Assembly (NCBI GenBank): GCA_035642125.1 | Contig: DASQSZ010000034.1 | Coordinates: forward strand, 3,921 to 67,920 | Origin: CALAED01 sp937891035 | GTDB taxonomy: Bacteria; Actinomycetota; Actinomycetes; Streptosporangiales; Streptosporangiaceae | Reading direction: 5' to 3' | Length of the DNA stretch: 64,000 nucleotides | Shown: positions 8,819 through 17,358 of the stretch, piece by piece | How the letters are laid out: the number at the start of each line of letters is the position of its first letter | Position numbering within the stretch: the stretch's first letter is position 1 | Notes under the pieces: model-generated | Databases searched by the model: none | What the model was told of the DNA's origin: nothing | The model's input: only the letters and a program-made list of their open reading frames with translations | Program-made: the position numbers and the translations under genes

Positions 8819-9154
8819 CGGCGCTCCTCCCGGCACATCCGCTTAGAACGGGATTCTTGTTGAGATGCCGGAGATTGTCAGTATCGACTCGCCAGCACGT
8901 TGGTCACGAGATGGGTTCTCCACCCGTTCCGCCGGGTTGCCCGCGGCTTAGGGGCGGCACTCGACCACGGCTTCAGGTCCATACCCGGGTGCGTACCCCT
9001 CCACCCCTACGTGGAACCCGGCGCCACCCCTATGCCGAGGCGGTGCCCACCCCGTCGAACGCACCTTTGGGCCGGCCCCAAAACCGCCGGACGACATGCC
9101 CTGGGTGTCCTCTGCATCGGCCGACCCGCGCGCGTCAGGCTCCGGCCGAGGCGA
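8819..9154. other. Intergenic stretch, no gene seen
   Basis: About 335 bp between the start of the acyl-CoA ligase and the end of the sigma-factor gene (both minus strand). It is GC-rich with runs of CACCCC and CCCCTA. No frame with coding character, no RNA gene and no convincing terminator was found; it must contain the ligase promoter. Confidence 0.6.
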
Positions 9155-9673
9155 CTACTTGGGAAGGTCCGGCAAGACGTCTTGCTCCAGTTCGGAGTCG
9201 TCCCGCAGTTTGGCCACGGCCCGCGACACGGTGCTCTTCACCGTGCCCACGCTGACGCCGAGCGCCTCGGCGATCTCCGTTTCGGACATATCCTCGTAAT
9301 AGCGCATCATGACTGCCATTCGTTGCCGCTTTGGCAGGCGTTCCAAGGCCCGGCTGAGCGCGTCGCGCAGATCGCTGCGCCGGGAGTGATCGTCATGAAC
9401 GGGCAGATCGGGCAGCTCGTCGGTGGGATAGACCTCGAGTTTGCGCCGGCGCCACCAAGAGATCTGCGTATTGACCATCGCCCGGCGCACATATCCGTCA
9501 ACGGCGGCGCGATCGTTGATACGGTCCCAGGCAAGATAAGTTTTGGCCAACGCCGCCTGCAGGAGGTCCTCCGCCTCCATATGGTCGCCTGCGAGTACGA
9601 CCGCGGTTCGCAGCAACGCTGATCCGCGAGCCGCGACGTAGTCGCGGAAATCCTCATGCTGAATATTGTTCAT
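9155..9673 (-). CDS. SigE-family ECF RNA polymerase sigma factor
   Basis: A 172-residue sigma-70 factor with only regions 2 and 4. Region 2 spans about 8-80 (FRDYVAARGSALLRTAVVLAG, then AEDLLQAALAKTYLAWDRI), and region 4 about 105-160 with the helix-turn-helix MSETEIAEALGVSVGTVKST. This matches the actinobacterial SigE-like subgroup. No anti-sigma gene is adjacent, so its control is unclear. It faces, across about 275 bp of relatively AT-rich DNA, the Cys-rich/MauE-like gene pair, which could be its target. Confidence 0.92.
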   Translation of the reverse strand: MNNIQHEDFRDYVAARGSALLRTAVVLAGDHMEAEDLLQAALAKTYLAWDRINDRAAVDGYVRRAMVNTQISWWRRRKLEVYPTDELPDLPVHDDHSRRSDLRDALSRALERLPKRQRMAVMMRYYEDMSETEIAEALGVSVGTVKSTVSRAVAKLRDDSELEQDVLPDLPK

Positions 9674-9949
9674 GTCTTCACCCGACCCCAGGGGATTCCC
9701 GGCCTGGCACGCTGGACAGAAACAAGCCGACGATCAGACAGTCGCACGAAGATCGTAATTATGGATCAACATAAAAACCATATTCGGGTCAACCAGGAGG
9801 CAAGATCCTCTACCAGGTACACGAAGCTTCGCCCGCATCCAGCGTTTATGCGGACAAAACTCGACAGTCCCCCCTTAGGGGATAACCCTTGACAACACGG
9901 AGCCGACCAGCCGCATTGGTTAACAAGTGAAGTGGTCTGGAGCACCCCT
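9674..9949. promoter_or_regulatory. Divergent promoter region (sigma factor / Cys-rich protein)
   Basis: This 276-bp intergenic region is clearly more AT-rich than the flanks. A TTGACA hexamer lies at 9889-9894 in front of the + strand gene, but no matching -10 is clear. Both divergent promoters must lie here. Confidence 0.5.
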
Positions 9950-10876
9950 ATGCAACAGTCCCCCATCGATACCTCCTACCGGCGCCGCCTACGGCAGGCG
10001 GTGTTCCCGGTTGCGGAAAGCTCCGCGCCGGAGCCGCGACGGCCCGCCGCCGTGACCGGCCTCATCCTGGACGCCGGCCCGCACCTGCTGGTGCTCGCGA
10101 CCCCCGACGGGAGAGAGGTACGCCAGCCCATCTCCGACCAGACCGCTGTGTGGTACGCCGGAACGGCCGATCGCACCGCGCTCCAGCCCGGCCGGCGCGC
10201 CATCGTCCGGCCCACCCCGGACGGCTCGGTCGCCGACCGCGTCTGGGTGGACATCATCCGCGCCAACGGCACGATCGTGGCGCGCGATCGTACGACCGTG
10301 GAGATCGACGAAGGCCCGCACCGGGGCCGCACCCACGTGGTCATCCCCGCGCGTTCGCTGAGCCACATCCTGGTCCGGCATCCGCACTTCGACCCCGGCT
10401 ATCTCTTCGACGTGATCGGGGTCCGCTCGGACAGCGGCCTGGTCGCCGTCCGGCCTGGCGCCCCGCAGCCTCCCTATCCCGCCGACCACGTGCCCAAGCC
10501 GCGCCCGGTCACGCCCGTGCCCCACGTCCTGGCCGGAACGGCGACGTGGTTCGGCAAGCTCGCGTCATGCCAGCAGGCCGCCTACCCGGCGCTGGATCCG
10601 AGCAGCGGCGGCTGCGCGGCCGCGCACGGCGGGTGCGCGCGCCTACCGTACTTGTCCCTTGGTAGTGAACTGCTCGTTCGCAACGAGTGCACCGGGCGTT
10701 CGGCCACCGTCCCGGTGACGGAGTGCGGCTGCGTGGCGGCACGTTTCTGCGATCGGTGCGTTCAGTGTGGTACGTCCCCGCGTGGGCGAATTGTCGAGCT
10801 TAGTCCCGCGAGCTTTGTCGATCTGGGTGGTGACCTCGACGAAGGCTGCTTCAATGTCACAGTCAGAGTGGGGTGA
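9950..10876 (+). CDS. Cys-rich protein with RlpA/expansin-like C-terminal part
   Basis: A 308-residue protein of unclear function. Residues 1-180 look like small beta-strand modules without a signal peptide. From about 195 the sequence GTATWFGKL followed by a region with about ten cysteines (for example TECGCVAARFCDRCVQCG) and GRIVELSPASFVDLGG resembles the double-psi beta-barrel of RlpA and expansin-like proteins. The absence of a visible export signal is odd for such a domain. It is 3 bp upstream of a MauE-like gene, so a joint thiol/disulfide-related role is suggested but unproven. Confidence 0.72.
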   Translation: MQQSPIDTSYRRRLRQAVFPVAESSAPEPRRPAAVTGLILDAGPHLLVLATPDGREVRQPISDQTAVWYAGTADRTALQPGRRAIVRPTPDGSVADRVWVDIIRANGTIVARDRTTVEIDEGPHRGRTHVVIPARSLSHILVRHPHFDPGYLFDVIGVRSDSGLVAVRPGAPQPPYPADHVPKPRPVTPVPHVLAGTATWFGKLASCQQAAYPALDPSSGGCAAAHGGCARLPYLSLGSELLVRNECTGRSATVPVTECGCVAARFCDRCVQCGTSPRGRIVELSPASFVDLGGDLDEGCFNVTVRVG

Positions 10877-10879
10877 GTC

Positions 10880-11692
10880 ATGGTCGAAACCTTCCAGGAG
10901 GCCCAGCTTCCTCTGTTGGCCTGCGCACTCATCTCGGCCTGTGTGGCAAAGATCGCCATCCGAGAGCCGAGCGACACCATCGGCCCTGGTCCCCTCACCA
11001 CACTGCGCCGGCATCGGCCCGCGGTCGTCACGGTGGCGATCGTCGAAGGCTGCCTCGGCGTCGCTTTGCTCGTCACGGCCCACCCGGTGGCCCGGCTCGG
11101 GACGATCGTGGTCTTCTTCGTCGCCACGTCGGTGGTCTTCCTGCTGCGCGGGAGCAAGGCCGACGAAGGATGCGGCTGCTTCGGCGGGCTGAGCACGACA
11201 CCCGTACGGTTCCGCACGGTGCTGCGGGCCTGCCTGTTCCTGCTTGCCGCGCTGGCCGTGGTGGCCGTGCCCGCGACCGGCCTCGACGTCATTCGCGACG
11301 GAACCGTCGTGCACGCCGCCATCGCGATCGGCGAACTCGCCGTGTTCGCCGCGTTGTCGCCGGAGATCGGCGTGCTGGTCGCCCGGCGCCGGGAGCGGAT
11401 CCCGTGCGAGCACCGCACCGTTCCGCTGGCCGAGACGTTCGCGACCTTGCACGCGAGTCAGCAGTGGCGCACGTATTCGCCGCTGATCGTCACCGCCGAC
11501 CCGGCCGACATGTGGCGGGAGCTGTGCTGGCGCTTCCTGGTCTACCGGGGTCAGGAGAACGGTGAGGACGTCGAGATCGTCTTCGCGGTGTCGACCGACG
11601 AGCGCGACGGGACGGTGAAGGCGGCGATCGTACGGCCGGACGACGACGACAGCGACACCGGCCCCAACCACATGTACGCCCTGTCGGTGTGA
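10880..11692 (+). CDS. MauE/DoxX-type redox-associated membrane protein
   Basis: A 270-residue protein with about five N-terminal membrane helices (to about residue 165) and a polar C-terminal domain of about 100 residues. The Cys motif GCGCFGGLS after the third helix is the signature of the MauE family, which is linked with disulfide formation and periplasmic thiol chemistry. The start is 3 bp after the preceding stop with CCAGGAGG-like bases nearby, so the two genes form an operon. The C-terminal extension is not recognised. Confidence 0.82.
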   Translation: MVETFQEAQLPLLACALISACVAKIAIREPSDTIGPGPLTTLRRHRPAVVTVAIVEGCLGVALLVTAHPVARLGTIVVFFVATSVVFLLRGSKADEGCGCFGGLSTTPVRFRTVLRACLFLLAALAVVAVPATGLDVIRDGTVVHAAIAIGELAVFAALSPEIGVLVARRRERIPCEHRTVPLAETFATLHASQQWRTYSPLIVTADPADMWRELCWRFLVYRGQENGEDVEIVFAVSTDERDGTVKAAIVRPDDDDSDTGPNHMYALSV

Positions 11693-11882
11693 AGCCGGAC
11701 CGCTTGAAACCGGAACGCTCTCGAACCGGACCAGCCTGAAGCCGATCCGGCCTTACGCCTGTGCGAATCTACCCGTTTCTAGATCCACGCCTAGACTCAC
11801 GTAGCCGGCCACAGACGACTACAGACGACCGCGGCCGGCCGGCGCTCGGAACTCGTGCACGGCATGGCCCGTTGGGCTCGGC

Positions 11883-12170
11883 ATGAGCGCCTTGACCTGT
11901 CCGAAGTGCCACGGCCACATGCGGCAGTACGAGCGGAACAGCGTGCACGTGGACCAGTGCTCAGACTGTCGCGGGATCTTCCTCGATCATGGTGAGTTGG
12001 AGCGGCTCATCGAGGCCGAGGCCCGCTGGGGCGCCGGCGGACCAGCGGCCTTCGCCGGCGAGGATGACTGGGACGACGACCGGCGGCGTTCGGCGCACTT
12101 CGGCGGCCACCACAAACCGCACCCCCAAAAGCGCAAGAAGAGCTTCATGGAAGGCCTCTTCGACGACTGA
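11883..12170 (+). CDS. Zinc-ribbon protein (TFIIB-type, zf-TFIIB family)
   Basis: A 95-residue protein. The N-terminal ribbon has CPKCHG at about 6-11 and CSDCRGIFLDHGELERL at about 27-43, exactly the pattern of the bacterial zf-TFIIB family. The C-terminal half is charged and ends with a Lys/His-rich patch before FMEGLFDD, a conserved tail. Function unknown; commonly stand-alone in actinobacteria. Confidence 0.88.
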   Translation: MSALTCPKCHGHMRQYERNSVHVDQCSDCRGIFLDHGELERLIEAEARWGAGGPAAFAGEDDWDDDRRRSAHFGGHHKPHPQKRKKSFMEGLFDD

Positions 12171-12535
12171 GCTACGCGGGACGACACCGGGCGCGGTTGA
12201 CGCCAGACAAACATGCCACGGACGTGGCCATGGCGTGACCACCTGCGTTCCTCGTCGCCGGAGCGGGATCGCGCGGGGCGGGCAGACGGCTCACACCACG
12301 GCCCAGGCCAATGCACGGCCGGCGGCCTCCCCGTCCCGCCCGGCGGGATCGCGGGATGGCCGCCGCGCTCACGGTGGTCGCGTGCATGCGGCTATCTATC
12401 GCCGTCTAGCGGACAGCCTAGAAACCCGTATACAACCATCGAGAAGACCGCCGGACGTCGGCAGCCGCTAAGCCGGCCGAGCAACGAGGGTGGTCGCTCG
12501 GTGTTATGCGCGGAGGTATAAGCCCGAGGCGGCGG
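12171..12535. other. Intergenic stretch, no gene seen
   Basis: About 365 bp between two convergent genes. No frame with a ribosome site and coding composition is present. A short AT-richer patch near 12,395-12,440 does not resemble a known element. Confidence 0.6.
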
Positions 12536-13723
12536 CTATGCGGGTTGGGCGCGCAGGAACTGGCCGAAGTGCGGCACGGTGAAGGCCACCAAGCCGCGCT
12601 CGGCGCTATAGATGAGTCCCTTTTTGATCAGGCCGTCGCGGGCCGGCGACAGACTGGACGGCTTGCGTCCGAGCTCCTCGGCCACCTCGGCGGTCGGCAC
12701 GGGCTCGTCGCCGAGCATCGCCATGGCGCGCATGTAGTCGCGCTCGGCCGGGGTGGCGCGCTCGTACCTGCTGCCGAAGAAGCCGACCGCCAGCTCGCTT
12801 TCGGCCTCGGGTGCGGCGACCTTGACGTCGCCATCGGTGATCGGAGACTCGGGTGCGACGTCCCAAGCCACCTTCCCGTACGCCTGAACGAAGTAGGGAT
12901 AGCCGTCGGCCGCCGCGTACAGCGCGTCGAGCGCGTCGCGGGTGAAGGTCACCTGCTCGCGCTCGGCCGGCGCGAGCAGCGCGAAGTCAGCGGCATCGCG
13001 GTCGAGCCGGTCGATGCGGGCGTAGCGGAACAGCCGCTCGGAGTAGGACTTGCTGGCCGACAGCACGGCCGGCAGATGCGGCAGCCCCGCCCCCACCACG
13101 ATCAGCGGGCCACCGATCTGCGACAGCTCGTGGCAGGCGGCGCACAGCGCGGACACGTCCTCGGCCGGGACGTCCTGCATCTCGTCGACGAACAGGGCGA
13201 CCCCCACGCCGAGGTCAGTGGCGACGGAGGCGGCGTCCACGAACAGCTCGGTCAGATCGATCTCGAGATCGCCGGAGTCGGCCCGCCCCCGCGCGGCGGG
13301 CACATCGATGCCCGGTTGCCAGCGATGCGCGGTGGCCTTTTTGCCCGATTGCGGGCTGGCCTGGGCGAACGCCTTGAGGACGCCGAGGAAGTCGGTGATC
13401 CGGTCGGGAGCGAGATGGCGCGGCGCGAGCTCACGGATCGCCATGTGCAACGCCGCCGCGACCGGCCGCCGCACCGACTGCTCGGGCCGCGCCTCGATCT
13501 TGCCGGTGCCCCACAACCGCTGGATGGCCATCGAGCGGAAGGTGTTGAGCAGCACCGTCTTGCCGACGCCGCGCAGCCCGGTGAGGATCATGCTGCGCTC
13601 CGGGCGGCCGCGGGCCACCCGCTCGAGCACGACCTCGAACTGCTGCACCTCACGGTCGCGCCCGGCGAGCTCGGGGGGTCGCTGCCCGGCGCCGGGCGCG
13701 TAGGGATTCCGAACGGGGTCCAC
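12536..13723 (-). CDS. AAA family ATPase (ORC/Cdc6-like, AAA_16)
   Basis: A 395-residue ATPase starting at GTG 13723 (product begins VDPVRNPYAPGAG). Walker A ILTGLRGVGKTVLL is at about 45-58, Walker B VALFVDEMQDV at about 160-170, and a C-terminal winged-helix domain contains AEELGRKPSSLSPARDGL. This is a conserved actinobacterial family of unknown role. A longer start at ATG 13861 has a good GGGGAGG site, but the extra 46 residues use rare AT-rich codons. A perfect LexA-type palindrome lies 190 bp upstream, so DNA-damage control is possible. Confidence 0.85.
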   Translation of the reverse strand: MDPVRNPYAPGAGQRPPELAGRDREVQQFEVVLERVARGRPERSMILTGLRGVGKTVLLNTFRSMAIQRLWGTGKIEARPEQSVRRPVAAALHMAIRELAPRHLAPDRITDFLGVLKAFAQASPQSGKKATAHRWQPGIDVPAARGRADSGDLEIDLTELFVDAASVATDLGVGVALFVDEMQDVPAEDVSALCAACHELSQIGGPLIVVGAGLPHLPAVLSASKSYSERLFRYARIDRLDRDAADFALLAPAEREQVTFTRDALDALYAAADGYPYFVQAYGKVAWDVAPESPITDGDVKVAAPEAESELAVGFFGSRYERATPAERDYMRAMAMLGDEPVPTAEVAEELGRKPSSLSPARDGLIKKGLIYSAERGLVAFTVPHFGQFLRAQPA

Positions 13724-14029
13724 GCTCTCGGACTTTATGAGGCGATATAGCTGTGGCCGTAGATTTGGATAGAAAGTCGTACGGCGTGTCGCGGGTCGCG
13801 GCCGCCGCTGCCCTCTCCCTCGGCACTGGGCCGTCGATGCCGGACTCATCGTCGCCACCATGCCGCCTCCCCTGCCGTGCCGCCGCGCCACGCCATGCAC
13901 CCCGAACCCGCGCGTCGAACTGACGTTCGATGTATTCGAACACACTAGCGCACGGCCGCCCCCGCGGCACAACCCCGCAGCACAAACGCAGGCACAAACG
14001 CACGGCACAAACCGCACGGAGGAAGCGGG
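13724..14029. promoter_or_regulatory. Leader region of the AAA ATPase gene
   Basis: About 305 bp between the pirin stop and the ATPase start. It holds the LexA-type box and an AT-rich patch just before GTG 13723 (TATATCGCCTCATAAAG on the minus strand), which may be a promoter giving a short or absent leader. No separate gene is supported. Confidence 0.55.
13915..13930. promoter_or_regulatory. LexA (SOS) box
   Basis: TCGAACTGACGTTCGA matches the actinobacterial/Gram-positive SOS consensus TCGAAC-N4-GTTCGA at every defined position. It lies upstream of the minus-strand AAA ATPase and within no gene. Confidence 0.75.
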
Positions 14030-15022
14030 TCAGCCCACCGGGTCGTCGGCGGCGGTTTGGTGGGGCACCCGCTCCGCGGGAATCGTGCCCATGCGTCCGG
14101 CCTGGAAGTCTTCGAACGCCTGGATGATCTCGGCTCGGGTATTCATCACGAACGGCCCGTACCGCGCGATCGGCTCGCGGATCGGCAGCCCGCCGAGCAC
14201 CAGGACCTCCCAGCCGGCCTGGGCGGCCGACGGCTGCGTGTCGGCGGCCCGCACGCGGATCGCCGCGCCCTCGCCGAACACGGCCAACTGCCCTTCCCCC
14301 AGGGGCCGTTCCTCGGCGCCGGCGACGCCGCGGCCGGACAGGACGTACACCAGCGCGTTGAAGTCGCGTGGCCACGGCAGGGTGAGCCGGGCGCCGGGCG
14401 CGACGGTCGCGTGCAGATAGGTGATGGGCGTGTAGGTGATGCCCGGTCCCTCGTGTCCGGCCAGCGAGCCCGCGATGATCCGTACGAGCGAGGCGCCGTC
14501 GTCGGTGGCCAGCAGCTTCACGTCACGCGCTTCGATGTCCTGGTAGCGGGGCGGCGTCCACTTTCGTGCGCGCGGCAGGTTCACCCACAGCTGCACGCCG
14601 TGGAAGAGCCCGCCCGTGGCCACGAGCTCAGGCGGCGGCTGCTCGATGTGCTGGATGCCGGCGCCAGCGGTCATCCACTGGGTGGCGCCGTCGGAGATGA
14701 GTCCGCCGCCGCCCGTGGTGTCCTGGTGCCGGAAGGCGCCGTCGAGGATGTACGTCACCGTCTCGAAGCCGCGATGCGGATGCCACGGCGTGCCCTTGGC
14801 CTCACCGGGCCCGTACTCGACGGCCCCCATGTGGTCGAGCAGGACGAACGGGTCGGCCAGCTCCAGGTCGACGCCGGGGAACGGGCGGCGGACCTGGAAG
14901 CCCTCGCCCTCGAGGTGCCGCTGCCCGGTGACGATCCGGGTCACCGGCCGCCAGTCGGTCTCGGTCTCCGGCAGGCGGGGTAGCCGGGGCAGGGTGAGCG
15001 TGTCCGCGGTAACGGCTGGCAT
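14030..15022 (-). CDS. Pirin family protein
   Basis: A 330-residue bicupin. The N-terminal cupin has the metal ligands in HPHRGFETVTYI and IQHIEQ, and ends in the pirin-specific LWVNLP. A second cupin domain contains ALVYVLSGRG. Pirins bind Fe(II)/Fe(III) and act as quercetinases or redox-sensing cofactors. ATG 15022 has GAAGGAG with 6-base spacing. It is divergent from a MarR gene, and each start is near a copy of the same palindrome, so MarR repression is likely. Confidence 0.92.
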   Translation of the reverse strand: MPAVTADTLTLPRLPRLPETETDWRPVTRIVTGQRHLEGEGFQVRRPFPGVDLELADPFVLLDHMGAVEYGPGEAKGTPWHPHRGFETVTYILDGAFRHQDTTGGGGLISDGATQWMTAGAGIQHIEQPPPELVATGGLFHGVQLWVNLPRARKWTPPRYQDIEARDVKLLATDDGASLVRIIAGSLAGHEGPGITYTPITYLHATVAPGARLTLPWPRDFNALVYVLSGRGVAGAEERPLGEGQLAVFGEGAAIRVRAADTQPSAAQAGWEVLVLGGLPIREPIARYGPFVMNTRAEIIQAFEDFQAGRMGTIPAERVPHQTAADDPVG

Positions 15023-15058
15023 CGGGTCTCCTTCATCGTCCTGAACCAAGGAATATGA

Positions 15059-15070
15059 TTGAAGGTTCAA
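15059..15070. promoter_or_regulatory. MarR-type operator, copy 1
   Basis: TTGAAGGTTCAA, a palindrome of the form TTGAA-NN-TTCAA, lies 37 bp upstream of the pirin start. It matches the second copy near the MarR gene. Confidence 0.7.
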
Positions 15071-15126
15071 CTATTCCTGTGCGCGGACTCGCCGAACCCG
15101 TACCCCCTCACCATAAGTGATGGGTA

Positions 15127-15140
15127 GTTGAACGTTCAAC
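15127..15140. promoter_or_regulatory. MarR-type operator, copy 2
   Basis: GTTGAACGTTCAAC is a perfect 14-bp palindrome 20 bp before the MarR start. A -10-like TACACT at 15147-15152 places the transcription start close to GTG 15160, suggesting a leaderless mRNA repressed by MarR itself. Confidence 0.75.
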
Positions 15141-15159
15141 TCTCGGCTACACTGGGTAC

Positions 15160-15621
15160 GTGTCCGAAACCCGCTGGCTTACCCCTCCGCAGCAGCGCGA
15201 CTGGCGCGCCTTCGTCGATGGCAGCGTGCGCCTGCTCGACGTTCTCGACCAATCCCTCAAGTCGGGACACGGGCTGTCAATGGCAGAGTACGAAATCCTC
15301 GTACGACTTTCCGAGGCGCCGGACAGAAAACTGCGAATGGCCCAGCTGGCGGCGGAGGCCAGCCAGTCGCGCAGCCGGCTCTCGCACACCTGCACCCGCC
15401 TCGAGCAAAAGGGATTGGTCCGGCGGGAGACCTGCCCGAGCGACAAACGCGGCGTCTTGGCGCATCTGACGGACGAGGGATTCAGGGCGCTGGAGCGGGC
15501 CGCCCACGATCACGTGAACACCGTGCGCGACTTCTTCATCGAGGTCGTGGAGCCCGCCGACCTGGAGGCCATCGGCCGGGCGTTCTCAGCCATCATCGTC
15601 CGGGTGGACAAGAGCCGCTGA
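15160..15621 (+). CDS. MarR family transcriptional regulator
   Basis: A 153-residue winged-helix regulator. The core runs from about 45 to 120, with the recognition helix SQSRSRLSHTCTRLEQKGLV and wing RRETCPSDKRGVLAHLT. The GTG start has no ribosome site, but a TACACT -10 sits about 8 bp upstream, typical of leaderless actinobacterial transcripts. Two palindromic operators in the 137-bp region shared with pirin indicate autoregulation and control of pirin. Confidence 0.92.
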   Translation: MSETRWLTPPQQRDWRAFVDGSVRLLDVLDQSLKSGHGLSMAEYEILVRLSEAPDRKLRMAQLAAEASQSRSRLSHTCTRLEQKGLVRRETCPSDKRGVLAHLTDEGFRALERAAHDHVNTVRDFFIEVVEPADLEAIGRAFSAIIVRVDKSR

Positions 15622-15685
15622 CCCACTCCTCCTTCGTTCCGTCCGCCGGCGCACGCGCCGAGGCGGCCCGCCCGAAACCGCGGGC

Positions 15686-16231
15686 TCAAGGGTTGAGGCC
15701 GGTGAAATAGCCCGCCGAGATCAGCGTCATGAAGACCCAGCCCAGCATCAGCCCGACGCCGACCGGGCGGAACGCGCCGCGAATGCTCCAGATCATCAGC
15801 GCCCCGAGGCCGAAGGCGAGCAGCGCCAGCGTGATGGCCTGCGGCAGCAGGTTGGTCGAACTGTGCGTACGGAACGGCGCGTACATCATGATGCTGTCCA
15901 CAATCATGAAGATCACGAAGCCGGTCGTGGTCAGGCCGATCTCGCGGCATCCCGGGGCCCCGGCCGATGGCACGCCCGATCGCGCCCAAATGGCTCCCTG
16001 CCAGGCCGGCGACCGCCGCTGCCCGAGCCCGGGTTCGGGCAGGCCGGGCTCGGGCAGCGCCACGGAGTCGGCCGCCGCCTCGTGCGCGACCGGCATCCGT
16101 GAGCCGTCCGATGGTACGACGGGCGGCACGTCTGCGGCGTCATCCGCATCCTCAGCGTCGACGGCATCGCCGAACAGATCGTCGAGCAGGGACTTGTCGT
16201 CCTGGTAGGACTCGTCGCCCGGGTCCTTCAT
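15686..16231 (-). CDS. Membrane protein of unknown function
   Basis: A 181-residue protein. Residues 1-90 are acidic then Pro/Gly-rich, with repeated LPEPGLPEPGL. Three hydrophobic helices follow (about 98-118, 130-150, 155-175) and the chain ends GYFTGLNP. It looks like an actinobacterial conserved membrane protein; no function is recognisable. Confidence 0.8.
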   Translation of the reverse strand: MKDPGDESYQDDKSLLDDLFGDAVDAEDADDAADVPPVVPSDGSRMPVAHEAAADSVALPEPGLPEPGLGQRRSPAWQGAIWARSGVPSAGAPGCREIGLTTTGFVIFMIVDSIMMYAPFRTHSSTNLLPQAITLALLAFGLGALMIWSIRGAFRPVGVGLMLGWVFMTLISAGYFTGLNP

Positions 16232-16343
16232 GTCCCGGCCCTTTGTGTCGTGGCAACCCCGGGAGGGCGGCCGTTACGGGGCACCGTAGCCGAGATCCCG
16301 CCCATGGGTCATCAGAGCACACCCCGATCCATGTAATCTCGTC

Positions 16344-17093
16344 ATGATGCAGGTGAAAGGCTTGATCACATTGGCCGTCGCAGTCGTGGCGCTCGCCGGC
16401 TGCGGCTCCGGCGGCGCCGCGCCCCCGACCGCCACGGGCTCGGCTTCCGACCGTTCCCCGGCGGCGACGCAGCCGACCGCGACCGCTTCGCCGAGCGCCA
16501 AGGCGAGGGCGAAGCCCAGGCCGGCGGCGTTCAGCGCACGGATTCAGCGGATCCCGTCCCGTACGACGCTCAAGCACTCCTGGCGGCCGGGTTGCCCGGT
16601 CCCGATCTCCAGGCTCCGACTGATCACCATGACGTACTTGGGCTTCGACAAGCGGCCGCATCAAGGCAGGTTGGTGGTCAACGCCAAGGCCGCCGACGAT
16701 ATCGTCAAGGTCTTCAAGCGACTTTACGCCGCGCGTTATCCGATCCGGCGGATGGAACTCGTCGACAAATACAAGGGCAGTGATTTCGACTCGATCGAGG
16801 CCGACAACACCTCGGCGTTCAACTGCCGCAGCGCCACCGGCTCAAGCTCTTGGTCGCAGCACGCCTTCGGCCTCGCCATCGATATCAACCCCTGCGAGAA
16901 TCCCTACGTCACGGCGTCCGGCAGCGTGGCGCACAGGGACTGCGTGAAGTATCGCAATCGCACCCGGCGTGACCCGGGCGTCATCCACAAGGACGGCGTC
17001 GTGCACCGGGCCTTTAGGGCGATCGGCTGGGGCTGGGGCGGTCTTTGGAGTGGCACCCGCGACTATCAGCACTTTTCCAGCACCGGCCGCTAG
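16344..17093 (+). CDS. VanY-like M15 D-alanyl-D-alanine carboxypeptidase lipoprotein
   Basis: A 249-residue exported lipoprotein. The signal peptide ends in the lipobox LAGC at about residue 20, followed by a Thr/Ala/Pro linker. The M15C peptidase domain contains SQHAFGLAIDINP (His and Asp zinc ligands) and the C-terminal GWGWGGLWSGTRDYQHFS (final His). It would trim or cleave peptidoglycan peptides outside the membrane. ATG 16344 is followed at once by a second ATG; either could serve. Confidence 0.9.
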   Translation: MMQVKGLITLAVAVVALAGCGSGGAAPPTATGSASDRSPAATQPTATASPSAKARAKPRPAAFSARIQRIPSRTTLKHSWRPGCPVPISRLRLITMTYLGFDKRPHQGRLVVNAKAADDIVKVFKRLYAARYPIRRMELVDKYKGSDFDSIEADNTSAFNCRSATGSSSWSQHAFGLAIDINPCENPYVTASGSVAHRDCVKYRNRTRRDPGVIHKDGVVHRAFRAIGWGWGGLWSGTRDYQHFSSTGR

Positions 17094-17116
17094 CGACAGC
17101 GGCCCGGTGCCGCGTG

Positions 17117-17293
17117 TTACATCATCATGATGGCGAGGCCGGCCACGACGGCCACGACCACGACGGCGACCACCACACCGATCATGAGTCCGGCGTTGCC
17201 GCCGCTCTTGGTCGCCGGCTCGCGCGTGCCGTGCTGCACGAAGGCGCGGAACTGCTGAGTGTTCCCAGCTGGATCAATCTCGTTGTCGGGCAT
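17117..17293 (-). CDS. Small single-pass membrane protein
   Basis: A 58-residue protein beginning MPDNEIDPAG with a C-terminal helix made almost only of Val, Ala and Ile and ending MMM. Start 17293 has no ribosome site, but a TACAGT hexamer lies 7 bases upstream, consistent with a leaderless transcript. A start at 17326 is possible. It looks like a tail-anchored small protein of unknown role. Confidence 0.65.
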   Translation of the reverse strand: MPDNEIDPAGNTQQFRAFVQHGTREPATKSGGNAGLMIGVVVAVVVVAVVAGLAIMMM

Positions 17294-17358
17294 GCCGAGC
17301 ACTGTAACGGATCGATCTCGAGCCATTGTCACATTTGGCGACAGAAGACCCAATGGCC

